Part shown: positions 1-7,756 of the stretch, in pieces
How positions within the stretch are numbered: position 1 is the first letter of the stretch
Layout: the number at the start of each line of letters is the position of its first letter
DNA from: Candidatus Limnocylindria bacterium
Lineage (GTDB): Bacteria > Chloroflexota > Limnocylindria > P2-11E
DNA: 63,748 nucleotides
Assembly: GCA_036523395.1 (NCBI GenBank)
Contig: DATDEH010000056.1
Location: 1-63,748, forward strand
Reading direction: 5' to 3'
Made by a program: the position numbers and the translations under genes
Notes under the pieces: generated by a model
What the model was told of the DNA's origin: nothing
What the model saw: only the letters and a program-made list of their open reading frames with translations
Database searches by the model: none

Positions 1-73
1 TCGCTTCCTCTACGACGGTTGGCAGCGCGCTGTCGAACGCTCGCGCGGTTGGGCATCGAGCACGCCGGGCTGA
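1..73 (+). CDS. 3' end of an unidentified gene (partial)
   Basis: Reading from base 2, an open frame runs in from the window edge and stops at TGA 71-73, giving a tail that starts RFLYDGWQRAVERSRGW. The mix of aromatic and charged residues and the G/C third positions look like coding sequence, and the tail stops 3 nt before the convergent GDPD gene ends. Only about 23 residues are visible, so no family can be named. The neighbouring frame stops at about 84 and reads as a less protein-like, Arg-rich string. Confidence 0.45.
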   Translation, partial: RFLYDGWQRAVERSRGWASSTPG

Positions 74-76
74 GGA

Positions 77-697
77 CTACTCCTTAGGCACGCGCTCCGG
101 GAAGTCGGACATGATCCCGTCGACCGACCAGTTGCGGAACGCCGCGATCTCCTTCGGATCGTTCACCGTCCAGGCATTCACCTTCAGCGACGCCGCGTGC
201 GCGGCCCGGATCAGCTCCGATGTCACGTATGCGCGATTCGGGTGCAGCGCCCAGAGCCCGAGCGCCCGCGCGCTCGCGAGCAGCGCCGCGCGGTCCGGCG
301 AATCCGAAAAGAGGAACGCGCGGCGCACGGTGGGCGCCGCGGCCCTCGCGCCTTCGAGCGCCGACCACCAGAAGCTGGACACGTACGCGTCGGAAGAGCC
401 GCGTCCCGCAAGGCGCTTCGCGACGCTCGCGCCCGTGTCGCGCGCGCGGGTCTCGTCCTTTTCACACTTCAGCTCGACGTTCACGGCCATGCGACCGCGG
501 CAGAAGTCGAGCACCTCGTCGAGGGAGAGCGACGACTTCTCCGTTGGGCGATCGTGCGTGATGAGCAGCCGGCCGTCCCGTGTGAGCCACACGTCCGTCT
601 CGACCTCATCGCAGCCGAGCTCGAGCGCCTTCTGGAACGACGCCATGGTGTTCTCGGGGGCATGACCCATCGCCCCTCGGTGTCCTATGCGGCGCAT
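77..697 (-). CDS. glycerophosphodiester phosphodiesterase family protein
   Basis: A 206-aa protein with the GDPD signature at its N-terminus: HRG at residues 6-8 followed by PENT (about 14-17), the acidic metal-binding ETD near residue 38 and the THD motif near 48. The family hydrolyses glycerophosphodiesters to glycerol-3-phosphate and an alcohol using a divalent metal in a TIM barrel. It is slightly shorter than typical UgpQ-like enzymes (about 240 aa) and has no signal peptide, so it is probably cytoplasmic. The ATG lies about 45 bp from the likely start of the divergent lipoprotein gene. The family assignment is secure; the in vivo substrate is not known. Confidence 0.88.
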   Translation of the reverse strand: MRRIGHRGAMGHAPENTMASFQKALELGCDEVETDVWLTRDGRLLITHDRPTEKSSLSLDEVLDFCRGRMAVNVELKCEKDETRARDTGASVAKRLAGRGSSDAYVSSFWWSALEGARAAAPTVRRAFLFSDSPDRAALLASARALGLWALHPNRAYVTSELIRAAHAASLKVNAWTVNDPKEIAAFRNWSVDGIMSDFPERVPKE

Positions 698-743
698 AAC
701 GCGATTCTGCCTTGCCGCTCAGCGCGTCACTACTGTTGACCTC

Positions 744-1346
744 TTGAAGCTCGGTTCAGCGTTGATCGTCGCCGTCCTGGTTGCCTGCGCGGCTCCGGCG
801 CCGACGCCGAGCGCCTCGCCCGCGCCGGTGGTCCGCGCGGCCCTCCGGAACGTGATCCTCCAGCCCGCTGACCTCGCGGCGGAGTACGTGATGGAGAAGG
901 ACGAGGAGATGACACCCGACGACCTCGCGAACGGTCTGGGCGCGACGCAGGCCGAGCTGAAACAGCGACTCGCGGTCGGCTACGTGCGAACGTTCGTCAG
1001 GAACGGCGACCCATTCGTCTGCTGCGCGGTCGACTCCATCCTCGTCGCGACGGCCGATGAAGGGGCAGCGGTCGCGACGGCCAACGAGTTCCGCAAGAGA
1101 GCGCTCGAGCTCGGGTCGATCGAGACGGCTCTGGGCGACACCGTCGGCGACGAAGCGCGCGCATTCACATTTCAGCAGCCGACAGGCGACGGGTATTTGA
1201 TCACGCTCACGGTCCTATTTCGCTACGCCAACGTCGTCGATGCGGTCGAAGTCACAGGACAGCCCGGCTCATTCGAACGCCCGTACGTCCTCGAGCTCGC
1301 GAAGAAGCAGCTCGAGCGGCTCCGCGCGGACGCCCAGAAGCGCTGA
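744..1346 (+). CDS. putative lipoprotein, function unknown
   Basis: A protein of about 200 aa that begins with a short basic/hydrophobic signal (LKLGSALIVAVLVAC) ending in a lipobox-like LVAC, followed by a Pro/Ala/Ser-rich linker (APAPTPSASPAP). The TTG at 744 is preferred because it puts the signal peptide at the N-terminus. The longer ATG at 687 would overlap the divergent GDPD start and prepend 19 non-signal residues. The mature part is acidic with no family I recognise; it has two neighbouring cysteines (FVCCAVDS). It probably sits on the outer face of the membrane as a lipid-anchored protein. Confidence 0.7.
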   Translation: MKLGSALIVAVLVACAAPAPTPSASPAPVVRAALRNVILQPADLAAEYVMEKDEEMTPDDLANGLGATQAELKQRLAVGYVRTFVRNGDPFVCCAVDSILVATADEGAAVATANEFRKRALELGSIETALGDTVGDEARAFTFQQPTGDGYLITLTVLFRYANVVDAVEVTGQPGSFERPYVLELAKKQLERLRADAQKR

Positions 1347-1368
1347 TGCCAGACTGGACCGCGCGGCG

Positions 1369-2472
1369 ATGAAGTTCCCCATCTTCGACATGGAGCGCAT
1401 GCAGTCCACCTGGGAGCACCGGGTGAAGTACGACCTGTCCGAGTCAGGCGTCGAGGCCATGACGCTCGAAGAGATCGCGCGTGATCAGAAAGAGCTCATG
1501 CGCTCGAAGCTCGGCTACGCCGAGGGCGTGGGCCGCGAGCAAACGCGCGCGCTCATCGCGGGATTCCATTCCGGAAGCGACGCGAAGAACGTGCTCATCA
1601 CGACCGGGACGAGCGAGGCCAACTTCCTCGCGCTCTTGACGCTCGTCTCGCCCGGCGACGAGGTCGTCGTCGTCATGCCGAACTACATGCAGGTGCACGG
1701 CATCGCTCAGGGCCTCGGCGCGCGTGTGCGCGAGGTGTGGCTGCGCGAGGAGCGTAGCTGGCGGATCGATCTCGACGCGCTCGCGGCTGCGGTGAACCAG
1801 CGCACGAAGCTCATCTGCGTCTGCACCCCGAACAATCCGACCGGCCAGGTGCTGTCGCACAGCGAGATCGATCGCGTCGTGGCGATCGCCGCGAAGCACG
1901 GAGCGTGGATCCTGTCCGACGAGGTCTACCGCGGCGCCGAGCTCGACAGCGTGGAGAGCGCGTCGTTCTCAGGGCGCGGCGAGCGGATCGTCGTCACGGG
2001 CGGGCTCTCCAAGGTGTACGGGCTACCGGGCCTGCGCATCGGATGGCTCGTCGCCTCCGAAACGGAGGTCCAGAACGCGCTTCGCCTCAAGGACTACACG
2101 ACGATCGCGCCGGCGACGGTGTCCGAGTCCCTGGCCGAGATCGCCCTCGAGCGGCGTGACGAGTTGCTGAAGCGGGCGCGCTTCATCCTCGGGGAGCGCT
2201 GGCCGAAGCTCGAGGACTGGGCGGCAACGCACTCGCGCGAGCTCCACTGGACGGTTCCGCAGGCAGGGGGGATCTGTTTCTTCAGCTACCGCTTCCCGCT
2301 CGAGTCGATGGCCCTCGTCGATCGGCTCATCCGCGAGTATTCGACGATGGTGGTCCCCGGCATCCACTTCCGCGCCGAGCGGCACCTGCGCATCGGCTAC
2401 GGCATGGAGTCGCGGATCCTGCACGCCGGCCTCGCGGCGATCGACCGCTTGCTCACCTCGCTCGGGGACTGA
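1369..2472 (+). CDS. PLP-dependent aminotransferase, class I/II
   Basis: A 367-aa fold-type I aminotransferase. Visible motifs are the NPTG substrate/PLP motif (CVCTPNNPTG), LSDEVY, the PLP Schiff-base lysine in GGLSKVYGLPG (about K215) and the C-terminal substrate-binding arginine in LRIGYG. The start is the ATG at 1369, just after the lipoprotein stop. An upstream in-frame ATG at 1240 only adds Ser/Arg-rich sequence read out of the preceding gene. The N-terminus (KFPIFDMERMQSTWEH) resembles the branch that includes capreomycidine-synthase-type enzymes, but the substrate cannot be read from sequence. It probably acts in cytoplasmic amino-acid transamination. Confidence 0.85.
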   Translation: MKFPIFDMERMQSTWEHRVKYDLSESGVEAMTLEEIARDQKELMRSKLGYAEGVGREQTRALIAGFHSGSDAKNVLITTGTSEANFLALLTLVSPGDEVVVVMPNYMQVHGIAQGLGARVREVWLREERSWRIDLDALAAAVNQRTKLICVCTPNNPTGQVLSHSEIDRVVAIAAKHGAWILSDEVYRGAELDSVESASFSGRGERIVVTGGLSKVYGLPGLRIGWLVASETEVQNALRLKDYTTIAPATVSESLAEIALERRDELLKRARFILGERWPKLEDWAATHSRELHWTVPQAGGICFFSYRFPLESMALVDRLIREYSTMVVPGIHFRAERHLRIGYGMESRILHAGLAAIDRLLTSLGD

Positions 2473-2529
2473 ACCGGCCGCGGCGCCATACTCTTGCTCG
2501 CCCAGCAGGGCAGCACACGGAGGTAGTTC

Positions 2530-2679
2530 ATGACGATCACCGTCGGCCTTCTGCTCGCGCTCATCGCGCTCGTCTGCGGCATCCTCATGCTCGTCTCGGG
2601 CCGCTGGTCGAAGTGGCCGCTCGCGGCTATCGCGATCATCTGCCTGGCGCTGAACCAGAGTGGTCTCATAAAGCTCTAA
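2530..2679 (+). CDS. small two-helix membrane protein
   Basis: A 49-aa ORF with a good ribosome-binding site (GGAGG at 2519-2523) 6 nt before the ATG. It reads as two hydrophobic helices (roughly residues 4-23 and 30-43) separated by the basic hairpin SGRWSKWP. No family is recognised. It lies between the aminotransferase and arginase genes on the same strand and is followed by a hairpin. The strong Shine-Dalgarno and clean membrane topology argue that it is real. Confidence 0.65.
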   Translation: MTITVGLLLALIALVCGILMLVSGRWSKWPLAAIAIICLALNQSGLIKL

Positions 2680-2683
2680 AAGG

Positions 2684-2705
2684 GCCTCCTGGGCGTCCGG
2701 GAGGC
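2684..2705 (+). terminator. short hairpin after the small membrane gene
   Basis: GCCTCC (2684-2689) pairs with GGAGGC (2700-2705) around a 10-nt loop, beginning 5 nt after the stop codon. There is no T-run, so termination, if any, would be weak. Confidence 0.35.
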
Positions 2706-2733
2706 TTCCGGACAGGCGACCGAGCGCCCTAAG

Positions 2734-3576
2734 ATGCGCCCACAAATGGCGGCTCGTCCGCTGCATCTCTTCGAGGCCGGTGTGGTCACGGAGACGCGCT
2801 TCGCGGGGATGGCAGCCGCTCCCGGCGCGCTCTCCGAGCACTTCGTTCGACGACTCGGACCGGAGAAGCACGTCCGAGTTCCGTTCAACCCGCGCGACCG
2901 CTGGGTGAGCGCGGCGCGCGAGGCCTGCCGCACCCTCGGCGAGGCCATCGGGTCGTCGATGCGCTCCGGCGCCGCCTGCGCGGTGCTCGGCGGCGAATGC
3001 ACCCTCATCGCGGGCAGCCTGGCGGGTGCGCTCCCGGTCGAGCCCGAGCTGGCGCTCGTGTACTTCGACGCCCACGGCGACTTCAACACGCTCGCGACGA
3101 CGCCGTCCCACTACGTCGGCGGCATGTGCCTGGCGCACGTCTGCGGCCGCTCGGTCGCGCCGCTCCTGTGGCCGGGCTCGCACAAGATCGCCGAGGACCA
3201 CGTCGCGCTCGTCGGCGGGCGCGCTCTAGACGCTGGCGAGCGGACGAATCTCGACCGCTCGAAGGTCACGCGCATCCGCTTCGACTCCGAGCAGGCGGAC
3301 ACCGCGGGCGTCATCGCCTTCGCGCGCAAACGGAGGATCTGGCTGCACGTCGACATCGACGTGGTCGATCCGGCCGAGGTCAGCGCGGTCGTGTTCCCCG
3401 CCCCCGGTGGCGTGTCGCTGGCGCTGCTCGGCGAGACCATCGCGTCGCTCGCATCCATTTCCGATGTCCGTGGCTTCGAGCTCTGCGGGTACGACGCCCG
3501 ACAGGATCCGGGCGGCAAGCTCCCGAGCGCGATCGCAGACCTGTTCTCAGTCTTCCGATCGAAGGTCCTCGCCTAG
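2734..3576 (+). CDS. arginase/agmatinase-family (ureohydrolase) protein
   Basis: A 280-aa protein with the binuclear-metal motifs of the ureohydrolase superfamily: FDAHGDFNT (DAHGD about residues 112-116) and HVDIDVVDP (about 206-213). The usual first metal motif GGDH appears here as GGEC (about 86-89), so one histidine ligand is replaced by cysteine. The family hydrolyses guanidino compounds such as arginine, agmatine or formimidoylglutamate. It ends 9 nt before the cyclase-family gene and is probably co-transcribed with it. An alternative ATG lies four codons downstream. Superfamily membership is firm; the substrate is unassigned. Confidence 0.83.
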   Translation: MRPQMAARPLHLFEAGVVTETRFAGMAAAPGALSEHFVRRLGPEKHVRVPFNPRDRWVSAAREACRTLGEAIGSSMRSGAACAVLGGECTLIAGSLAGALPVEPELALVYFDAHGDFNTLATTPSHYVGGMCLAHVCGRSVAPLLWPGSHKIAEDHVALVGGRALDAGERTNLDRSKVTRIRFDSEQADTAGVIAFARKRRIWLHVDIDVVDPAEVSAVVFPAPGGVSLALLGETIASLASISDVRGFELCGYDARQDPGGKLPSAIADLFSVFRSKVLA

Positions 3577-3585
3577 CATCATCGC

Positions 3586-4287
3586 GTGCCCACGCGGTTA
3601 GTCGACCTCACGCTGACGCTCAAGGACGGACTCCGCACGTGGGACATCAAACCGCCGTTCACGATGCTGCCGTACATGAACGCCGCGACGTTCAAGCTCG
3701 GCTTCTCCACGAAGCTCCTCATCATGGAAGACCACACCGGCACCCACGTCGATGCGTCGCTCCACTTCTACGACGGCGTGCGGCGCACACCGCGCGGTGC
3801 ATCGATTGCGGAGCTGCCGCTCGAGAAGCTGTACGGCGACGCGGTGTGCATCGACGTGAGCGCGAAGCGCGCCGACGAGCCTGTGACGGCGGAGATGCTC
3901 GCGGCCGCGGTCGACAAGCAGCATGTCGAGATCCGTAAGGACGACATCGTGCTCGTGCGGTTCTGGTCGGGCACCTGGGGCGGCGATGCCTTCCTCGGGG
4001 CGCGCGGCCTCACGAAGGAAGCCTGCGAATGGCTCGTCGAGCGCGACGTGAAGTGCGTCGGCGTCGATCATCCGAACCTCGAAGGGCGCGTCGCGGAAGA
4101 GCTTGGCAATGCTGAGTGCCCGGGACACGTGCTGCTGCTCCATCCCGATCGCCAGATCCCGATCATCGAGAACCTCGTCGGACTCAAGGGCCTGCGCGGA
4201 AAGCGCTTCCGTTTCTTCGGGCTACCGCTCAAGATGGACGGCGCGACCGGATCGCCGATACGCGCGGTCGCGCTGATCGATGATTAG
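3586..4287 (+). CDS. cyclase-family (kynurenine formamidase-like) metal hydrolase
   Basis: A 233-aa protein starting at GTG 3586. It carries the signature HTGTHVDASLHF (about residues 50-61), corresponding to the HxGTHxDxPxH metal-binding motif of the cyclase/KynB family with Pro replaced by Ser. Members hydrolyse amide or ester bonds such as N-formylkynurenine using Zn or Mn. The 9-nt gap after the arginase-family gene suggests a two-gene operon acting on a nitrogenous compound. No kynurenine-pathway gene is nearby, so a kynurenine role is not supported. Confidence 0.8.
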   Translation: MPTRLVDLTLTLKDGLRTWDIKPPFTMLPYMNAATFKLGFSTKLLIMEDHTGTHVDASLHFYDGVRRTPRGASIAELPLEKLYGDAVCIDVSAKRADEPVTAEMLAAAVDKQHVEIRKDDIVLVRFWSGTWGGDAFLGARGLTKEACEWLVERDVKCVGVDHPNLEGRVAEELGNAECPGHVLLLHPDRQIPIIENLVGLKGLRGKRFRFFGLPLKMDGATGSPIRAVALIDD

Positions 4288-4314
4288 CCCTTCGGCGCAA
4301 GCCACGATCGGAAC

Positions 4315-4643
4315 ATGGATCGGCCTCGGCTCTATGCCGCTTCGGTCGCGCTCGCCGTCCCAGCCGCGGTATTCGCGCTTAACGCGCTCGTGTCGTATCG
4401 CGAGCGCGGTTTCGTCGAGCTCTTCGATCTACCGGCAGCGATCGCGTTCGCCATCCCGTCGTTCTGGTCGGCCGCGGCTCGCGACCAGCGCTCCACGGCG
4501 CGGTCGCTCTGGTGGCGGTCTACCTGGTGACCGCGCTCGCCGGCGGTGTTCTCGCGTTCGTCTCGTACTGGGTCGCCACGCTGGTGCTCGCGCTGCAGGC
4601 CCTGCCCGTCATTCGCGACGCGCGGGCCCGCAGCGCGGTCTAA
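4315..4643 (+). pseudogene. small membrane-protein gene interrupted by an apparent frameshift
   Basis: The ATG frame at 4315 encodes a hydrophobic N-terminal part (helix within YAASVALAVPAAVFALNALV) and stops at 4530 after an abrupt Ser/Arg/Trp-rich tail. In the frame of base 4512 the sequence reads ALVAVYLVTALAGGVLAFVS and continues as a good membrane segment to TAA 4641-4643. Joining the two near 4480-4505 gives a coherent protein of about 108 aa with three or four helices. This could be a genuine pseudogene or a single-base sequencing or assembly error. No family is recognised. Confidence 0.45.
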
Positions 4644-4646
4644 TCG

Positions 4647-4832
4647 TCAGTCGGCGTCGTGCGTGGTCGCCAAGGTGAGATCGCCCAGCCAGGCCTCGAG
4701 ATCGCGACCGACTTTGTCGGTCGGGACCGTCGCGCTCTTCGACACACGGAGATGCCGCGGCGGCTCGGGAAGCGCACGCTGCGCCCAGTGCTTTCCACTC
4801 CCCGGCTCACGCCACTGGATCACCGCTGTCAT
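4647..4832 (-). CDS. small hypothetical protein downstream of glnA
   Basis: A 61-aa protein starting MTAVIQWREPGSGKHWAQ. The start at 4832 is supported by a strong AAGGAG located 6 nt upstream; the longer ATG at 4910 would lie inside glnA. It begins 10 nt after the glnA stop, so it is probably co-transcribed with it. The sequence is soluble and mixed-charge with no recognisable domain. The tight linkage suggests a link to nitrogen metabolism, which is inference only. Confidence 0.65.
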   Translation of the reverse strand: MTAVIQWREPGSGKHWAQRALPEPPRHLRVSKSATVPTDKVGRDLEAWLGDLTLATTHDAD

Positions 4833-4842
4833 CTGAGTCTCC

Positions 4843-6303
4843 TTACACGTCGCTGTAGAGATGGAACTCGTACGGGTGCGGCCGCAGGGCCACCTGCTTA
4901 GCGCTTGCACGTTTGAAGCCTAGCCACTCCTCGATGAGGTCCTCGGTGAAAACGCCCCCGCGCATGAGGAAGTCGCGGTCCGCGTCGAGCGCGTCGAGGA
5001 CCTCCTCGAGTGAGCCCGGCGTCTGCTTGACGGAGCGGTGCTCGCCTTCGTACAGGTCCTCGTCGATCGGGGTCGGCGGCTCGATCTGGTTGATCACGCC
5101 GTCGAGGCCGGCCATGAGGCACGCGGAGAACGACAGGTATGGGTTGCATGACGGGTCCGGCGCGCGGAACTCGAGGCGCCGCGCCTCGGGCTTGTCGAAG
5201 TACGTCGGGATGCGCACGCAGGCCGACCGGTTGCGCTGCGAGTAGACGAGGTTGATCGGCGCCTCGTAGCCCGGCACGAGCCGGCGGTACGAGTTCGTCG
5301 TCGGAGCTGCGAACGCGAGGATCGCGGGCGCGTGCTTCAGGAGCCCGCCGATGTAGTGGCGCGCCGTCTCCGACAGGAGCGCGTAGCCGCCCTTGTCGTA
5401 GAAGAGGTTGCGGCCGTCCTTCCACAGGCTCTGATGAGTGTGCATGCCCGACCCGTTGTCGCCGTACAGCGGCTTGGGCATGAAGGTCACGACGTAGCCG
5501 TTCTTCGCCGCGACGTTCTTCGCGATGTACTTGTACTTCAGGACCTTGTCCGCGGTCTCGACCATCGTGCCGAAGCGGATGTCGATCTCCGTCTGACCGG
5601 CGGTGCCGACCTCGTGGTGATGCACCTCGACGGCGATGCCCGACGCGATCATCGCGCGGACCATCTTCGAGCGCAGGTCCTGCAGCTTGTCGGCCGGCGG
5701 GACCGGGAAGTAGCCCTCCTTGAAGCGCGGGCGGTGCGCCAGGTTCGGCGTCCCGTTCGACCCCGAGTTCCAGATGCCTTCCTCTGAGTCGATGTAGTAG
5801 AAGCCGAAGTTCGCGCTCTGGTCGAAGCGGAGCGAGTTGAAGATGTAGAACTCGATCTCCGGTCCCCAGTACGCGATGTCCGCGATGCCGGTCGTCGGCA
5901 GGAACGCCTCCGCCTTCTTCGCGACATACCGCGGGTCGCGCGAGTACGGCTGGCGCGTGATCGGGTCGATGACATCGCAGACGATGTCCATCGTCCTCAC
6001 CTCGAGCACCGGGTCGATGAACGTCGAGGTCGCGTCCGGCAAGAGCAGCATGTCGCTCTCGTGGATGTGCTGGAACCCACGGATCGACGAGCCATCGAAG
6101 CCGATGCCGTCGACGAAGAGACCCTCTGAGAGCTCTTCGACCGGGATCGAGAAGTGTTGCCATGTGCCGGGCAGGTCGACGAAGCGGAGGTCGACGATCT
6201 GGACGCCTTCCTTCTTCGCCATCGCCAGTACGTCTTTGGGTGAGGTCTTCGGGGTGGGCGGCGCGGCGGTCGCGGGGCGCTCGCGCTCGATGGTCAACGT
6301 CAT
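4843..6303 (-). CDS. glnA: glutamine synthetase, type I
   Basis: A 486-aa class I glutamine synthetase, which makes glutamine from glutamate, ammonia and ATP in the cytoplasm. Visible hallmarks include [11 protein letters not shown] (about residue 70), [17 protein letters not shown], the [12 protein letters not shown] stretch of the ammonia/glutamate site, and the C-terminal [13 protein letters not shown]. The segment [13 protein letters not shown] aligns with the adenylylation loop of GSI-beta enzymes and retains a tyrosine (Y418), although no adenylyltransferase gene is in the window. The gene is divergent from arsR, and a small ORF follows it. An ammonium transporter lies about 1.5 kb away, consistent with a nitrogen-assimilation neighbourhood. 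Confidence 0.97.
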   Translation of the reverse strand: MTLTIERERPATAAPPTPKTSPKDVLAMAKKEGVQIVDLRFVDLPGTWQHFSIPVEELSEGLFVDGIGFDGSSIRGFQHIHESDMLLLPDATSTFIDPVLEVRTMDIVCDVIDPITRQPYSRDPRYVAKKAEAFLPTTGIADIAYWGPEIEFYIFNSLRFDQSANFGFYYIDSEEGIWNSGSNGTPNLAHRPRFKEGYFPVPPADKLQDLRSKMVRAMIASGIAVEVHHHEVGTAGQTEIDIRFGTMVETADKVLKYKYIAKNVAAKNGYVVTFMPKPLYGDNGSGMHTHQSLWKDGRNLFYDKGGYALLSETARHYIGGLLKHAPAILAFAAPTTNSYRRLVPGYEAPINLVYSQRNRSACVRIPTYFDKPEARRLEFRAPDPSCNPYLSFSACLMAGLDGVINQIEPPTPIDEDLYEGEHRSVKQTPGSLEEVLDALDADRDFLMRGGVFTEDLIEEWLGFKRASAKQVALRPHPYEFHLYSDV

Positions 6304-6412
6304 CGGTCAACTCCCCACACGTGTTGTTGACCGAGAGCATCCCGCGCGAGTCCCTTCGGGTGAACGGGGCCTGGGTTTCGCTTGGGTTGTGGAACGGTGC
6401 CTACCGCTCATC

Positions 6413-6432
6413 GCAGGGGGAGAACCCCCTGC
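6413..6432. repeat. dispersed hairpin repeat, copy 1
   Basis: GCAGGGGG (6413-6420) and CCCCCTGC (6425-6432) form a perfect 8-bp stem around the loop AGAA, flanked by CTCATC on the left and AACCCC on the right. Two further copies lie at 9180-9224. This copy lies between two divergent genes, so it cannot be a terminator for either. Confidence 0.8.
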
Positions 6433-6449
6433 AACCCCAGATATGTAAG

Positions 6450-6478
6450 TTGACACTTTCGTAAGTGTGTGCTCACAT
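6450..6478 (+). promoter_or_regulatory. arsR-operon promoter with overlapping inverted-repeat operator
   Basis: TTGACA at 6450-6455 and TCACAT at 6473-6478 are spaced by 17 bp as a sigma-70-type promoter. The inverted repeat ACACTT (6453-6458), spacer TCGT, AAGTGT (6463-6468) overlaps the -35 box, as expected for repression by the adjacent ArsR-family protein. A start site 7 nt after the -10 would fall at the ATG at 6485, predicting a leaderless transcript. Confidence 0.55.
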
Positions 6479-6484
6479 GTGGAC

Positions 6485-6820
6485 ATGGAAGCCGCGATCC
6501 GCGCCATCGCCGAGCCCCGCAGGCGGGAGATCCTTCGCCTGGTCTGGACCTCGGAGCTCGCGGCAGGCGTGATCGCCAGCCACTTCGACGTGACCCGCCC
6601 GGCGATCTCGCAGCACCTGCGCGTCCTGAAGGAGGCGGGCCTGGTGAGCGAAAGACGAAGCGGCACCAAGCGCCTGTACCGGGCGCGGCCCGAGAGCATC
6701 GCGCAATTGCGTGCCTACCTTGAGTCGTACTGGGACGAGAACCTGCGGCTGCTGAAGCAGGCGGCGGAGCAGGACGAGCAAAGGGGGACCCGTCGTGACC
6801 GTCGACACAAAGGCAATTGA
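6485..6820 (+). CDS. ArsR-family winged-helix transcriptional regulator
   Basis: A protein of about 111 aa with a canonical ArsR helix-turn-helix: EPRRREILRLV, then SHFDVTRPAISQHLRVL and EAGLVSERRSG, with a charged C-terminal tail. The sensor is probably not a metal-binding one, since there is no clustered Cys motif in the DNA-binding helix. It belongs to the ArsR subset that pairs with an SRPBCC/AHSA1 gene, whose start it overlaps by 26 nt. The ATG at 6485 is chosen over the GTG at 6467 because the proposed promoter places transcription start there. It probably autoregulates through the inverted repeat at 6453-6468. Confidence 0.85.
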   Translation: MEAAIRAIAEPRRREILRLVWTSELAAGVIASHFDVTRPAISQHLRVLKEAGLVSERRSGTKRLYRARPESIAQLRAYLESYWDENLRLLKQAAEQDEQRGTRRDRRHKGN

Positions 6821-7259
6821 GAAGGTCATCACCATCGCCGCGCGTCCGGAGACCGTCTTCCGGCTGCTGACCGACCCGAACGAATACGTCCGCTGGAAGG
6901 GGAAGATCGCGCAGTTCGAGCCGCGACCGGGCGGGAAGTTCCACGTCGACTTCCAGAACGAGAAGGACATCGTCGACGGCCGATTCGTCGAGGTGATCCC
7001 CTCACGGCGCGTCGTCTTCACCTGGGGCTGGAAGGACAGCCCGGTCGTCCCGCCGGGCTCGAGCACGGTCGAGATCGACCTTGAGCCGGACGGCCAGGGC
7101 ACGCGACTCCGACTCGTGCATCGCGGCCTCCCGGACGGCGCGCTCGCGTCGCACACCGAAGGTTGGGACTACTTCCTCCCGCGGCTCATCAACGTCGCCG
7201 AGGGCCGCGACGTGGGCACCGACACCGGGCATCACACCGCTGCCAAGACGCAGGAATAG
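6795..7259 (+). CDS. SRPBCC-domain (AHSA1-like) protein
   Basis: A 154-aa START/Bet v1-like protein. It begins at a GTG inside the end of arsR and shows family features such as AARPETVFRLLTDP, RWKGKIAQFEPRPGGKF, VVFTWGWKD and the C-terminal HTEGWDYFLPRL helix. The fold encloses a hydrophobic ligand pocket. The arsR-SRPBCC overlap implies translational coupling and is a common arrangement for small-molecule-responsive operons. The ligand is not deducible. Confidence 0.87.
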   Translation: MTVDTKAIEKVITIAARPETVFRLLTDPNEYVRWKGKIAQFEPRPGGKFHVDFQNEKDIVDGRFVEVIPSRRVVFTWGWKDSPVVPPGSSTVEIDLEPDGQGTRLRLVHRGLPDGALASHTEGWDYFLPRLINVAEGRDVGTDTGHHTAAKTQE

Positions 7260-7275
7260 AAAGGGGACACAGGAC

Positions 7276-7623
7276 ATGGCGTATCCCGTCACGCACTTCG
7301 AGGTCATTGGGAAGGACAACAAGAAGCTCCGCGACTTCTACGCCAAGGCGTTCGATTGGAAGCTCACCGAAGCTCCCGAGGACTACGCGATGGTCGACAC
7401 GGGCGCCAACGGGCACGGCATCAACGGCGGCATCGGTCCATCGCGCACCGGCAAGAGCAGCGTGACCTTCTACATCGAGACCGAGGATCTGAAGGGCACG
7501 CTCGCGAAGGTCGAGAAGCTCGGTGGGAAGACGGTCATGCCGCCGATGAAGGCGGGCCCCGTCGAGCTCGCGATGTTCGCGGACCCCGAGGGCAACGTCA
7601 TCGGCCTCGCCAAGGGAATGTGA
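7276..7623 (+). CDS. VOC (glyoxalase/bleomycin-resistance) superfamily protein
   Basis: A 115-aa single-module VOC protein: THFEVIGKDNKKLRDFYAKA at the N-terminus, VTFYIETEDLKGTLAKVEKL in the middle and FADPEGNVIGLAKG at the C-terminus. Such proteins form paired beta-alpha-beta-beta-beta modules binding a metal or small ligand. The ATG at 7276 follows the SRPBCC stop by 16 nt and is preceded by AAAGGGG. It is the third gene of the arsR operon, which ends at the strong hairpin at 7640-7683. Confidence 0.87.
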   Translation: MAYPVTHFEVIGKDNKKLRDFYAKAFDWKLTEAPEDYAMVDTGANGHGINGGIGPSRTGKSSVTFYIETEDLKGTLAKVEKLGGKTVMPPMKAGPVELAMFADPEGNVIGLAKGM

Positions 7624-7639
7624 CCACGCACTAGTTCCC

Positions 7640-7683
7640 GCGCCGCGCAAAGGTCCGTGAAGAGCGGCCCCTTTGCGCGGCGC
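7640..7683 (+). terminator. 14-bp stem-loop ending the arsR-SRPBCC-VOC operon
   Basis: A perfect 14-bp stem, 7640-7653 against 7670-7683 (GCGCCGCGCAAAGG with its complement), and a 16-nt loop, starting 17 nt after the VOC stop. There is no T-run, but the position and stem strength fit a transcription end before amt. Confidence 0.6.
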
Positions 7684-7756
7684 CTAGAACCGAACCGAAA
7701 CCGAGGGCTCCCGATGCGCTACTGACCGGGGCGCGCCCGCTGCGCAGGCTACGGGC

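Noticed and set aside
2023-3201. 392-aa minus-strand frame across the aminotransferase and arginase genes
   Set aside because: Antisense to two clearly recognised genes with Arg-rich composition and no domain.
4898-6340. 480-aa open frame overlapping glnA on the same strand
   Set aside because: Arg/Pro/Gly-rich shadow frame of glnA with no motifs; a high-GC artefact.
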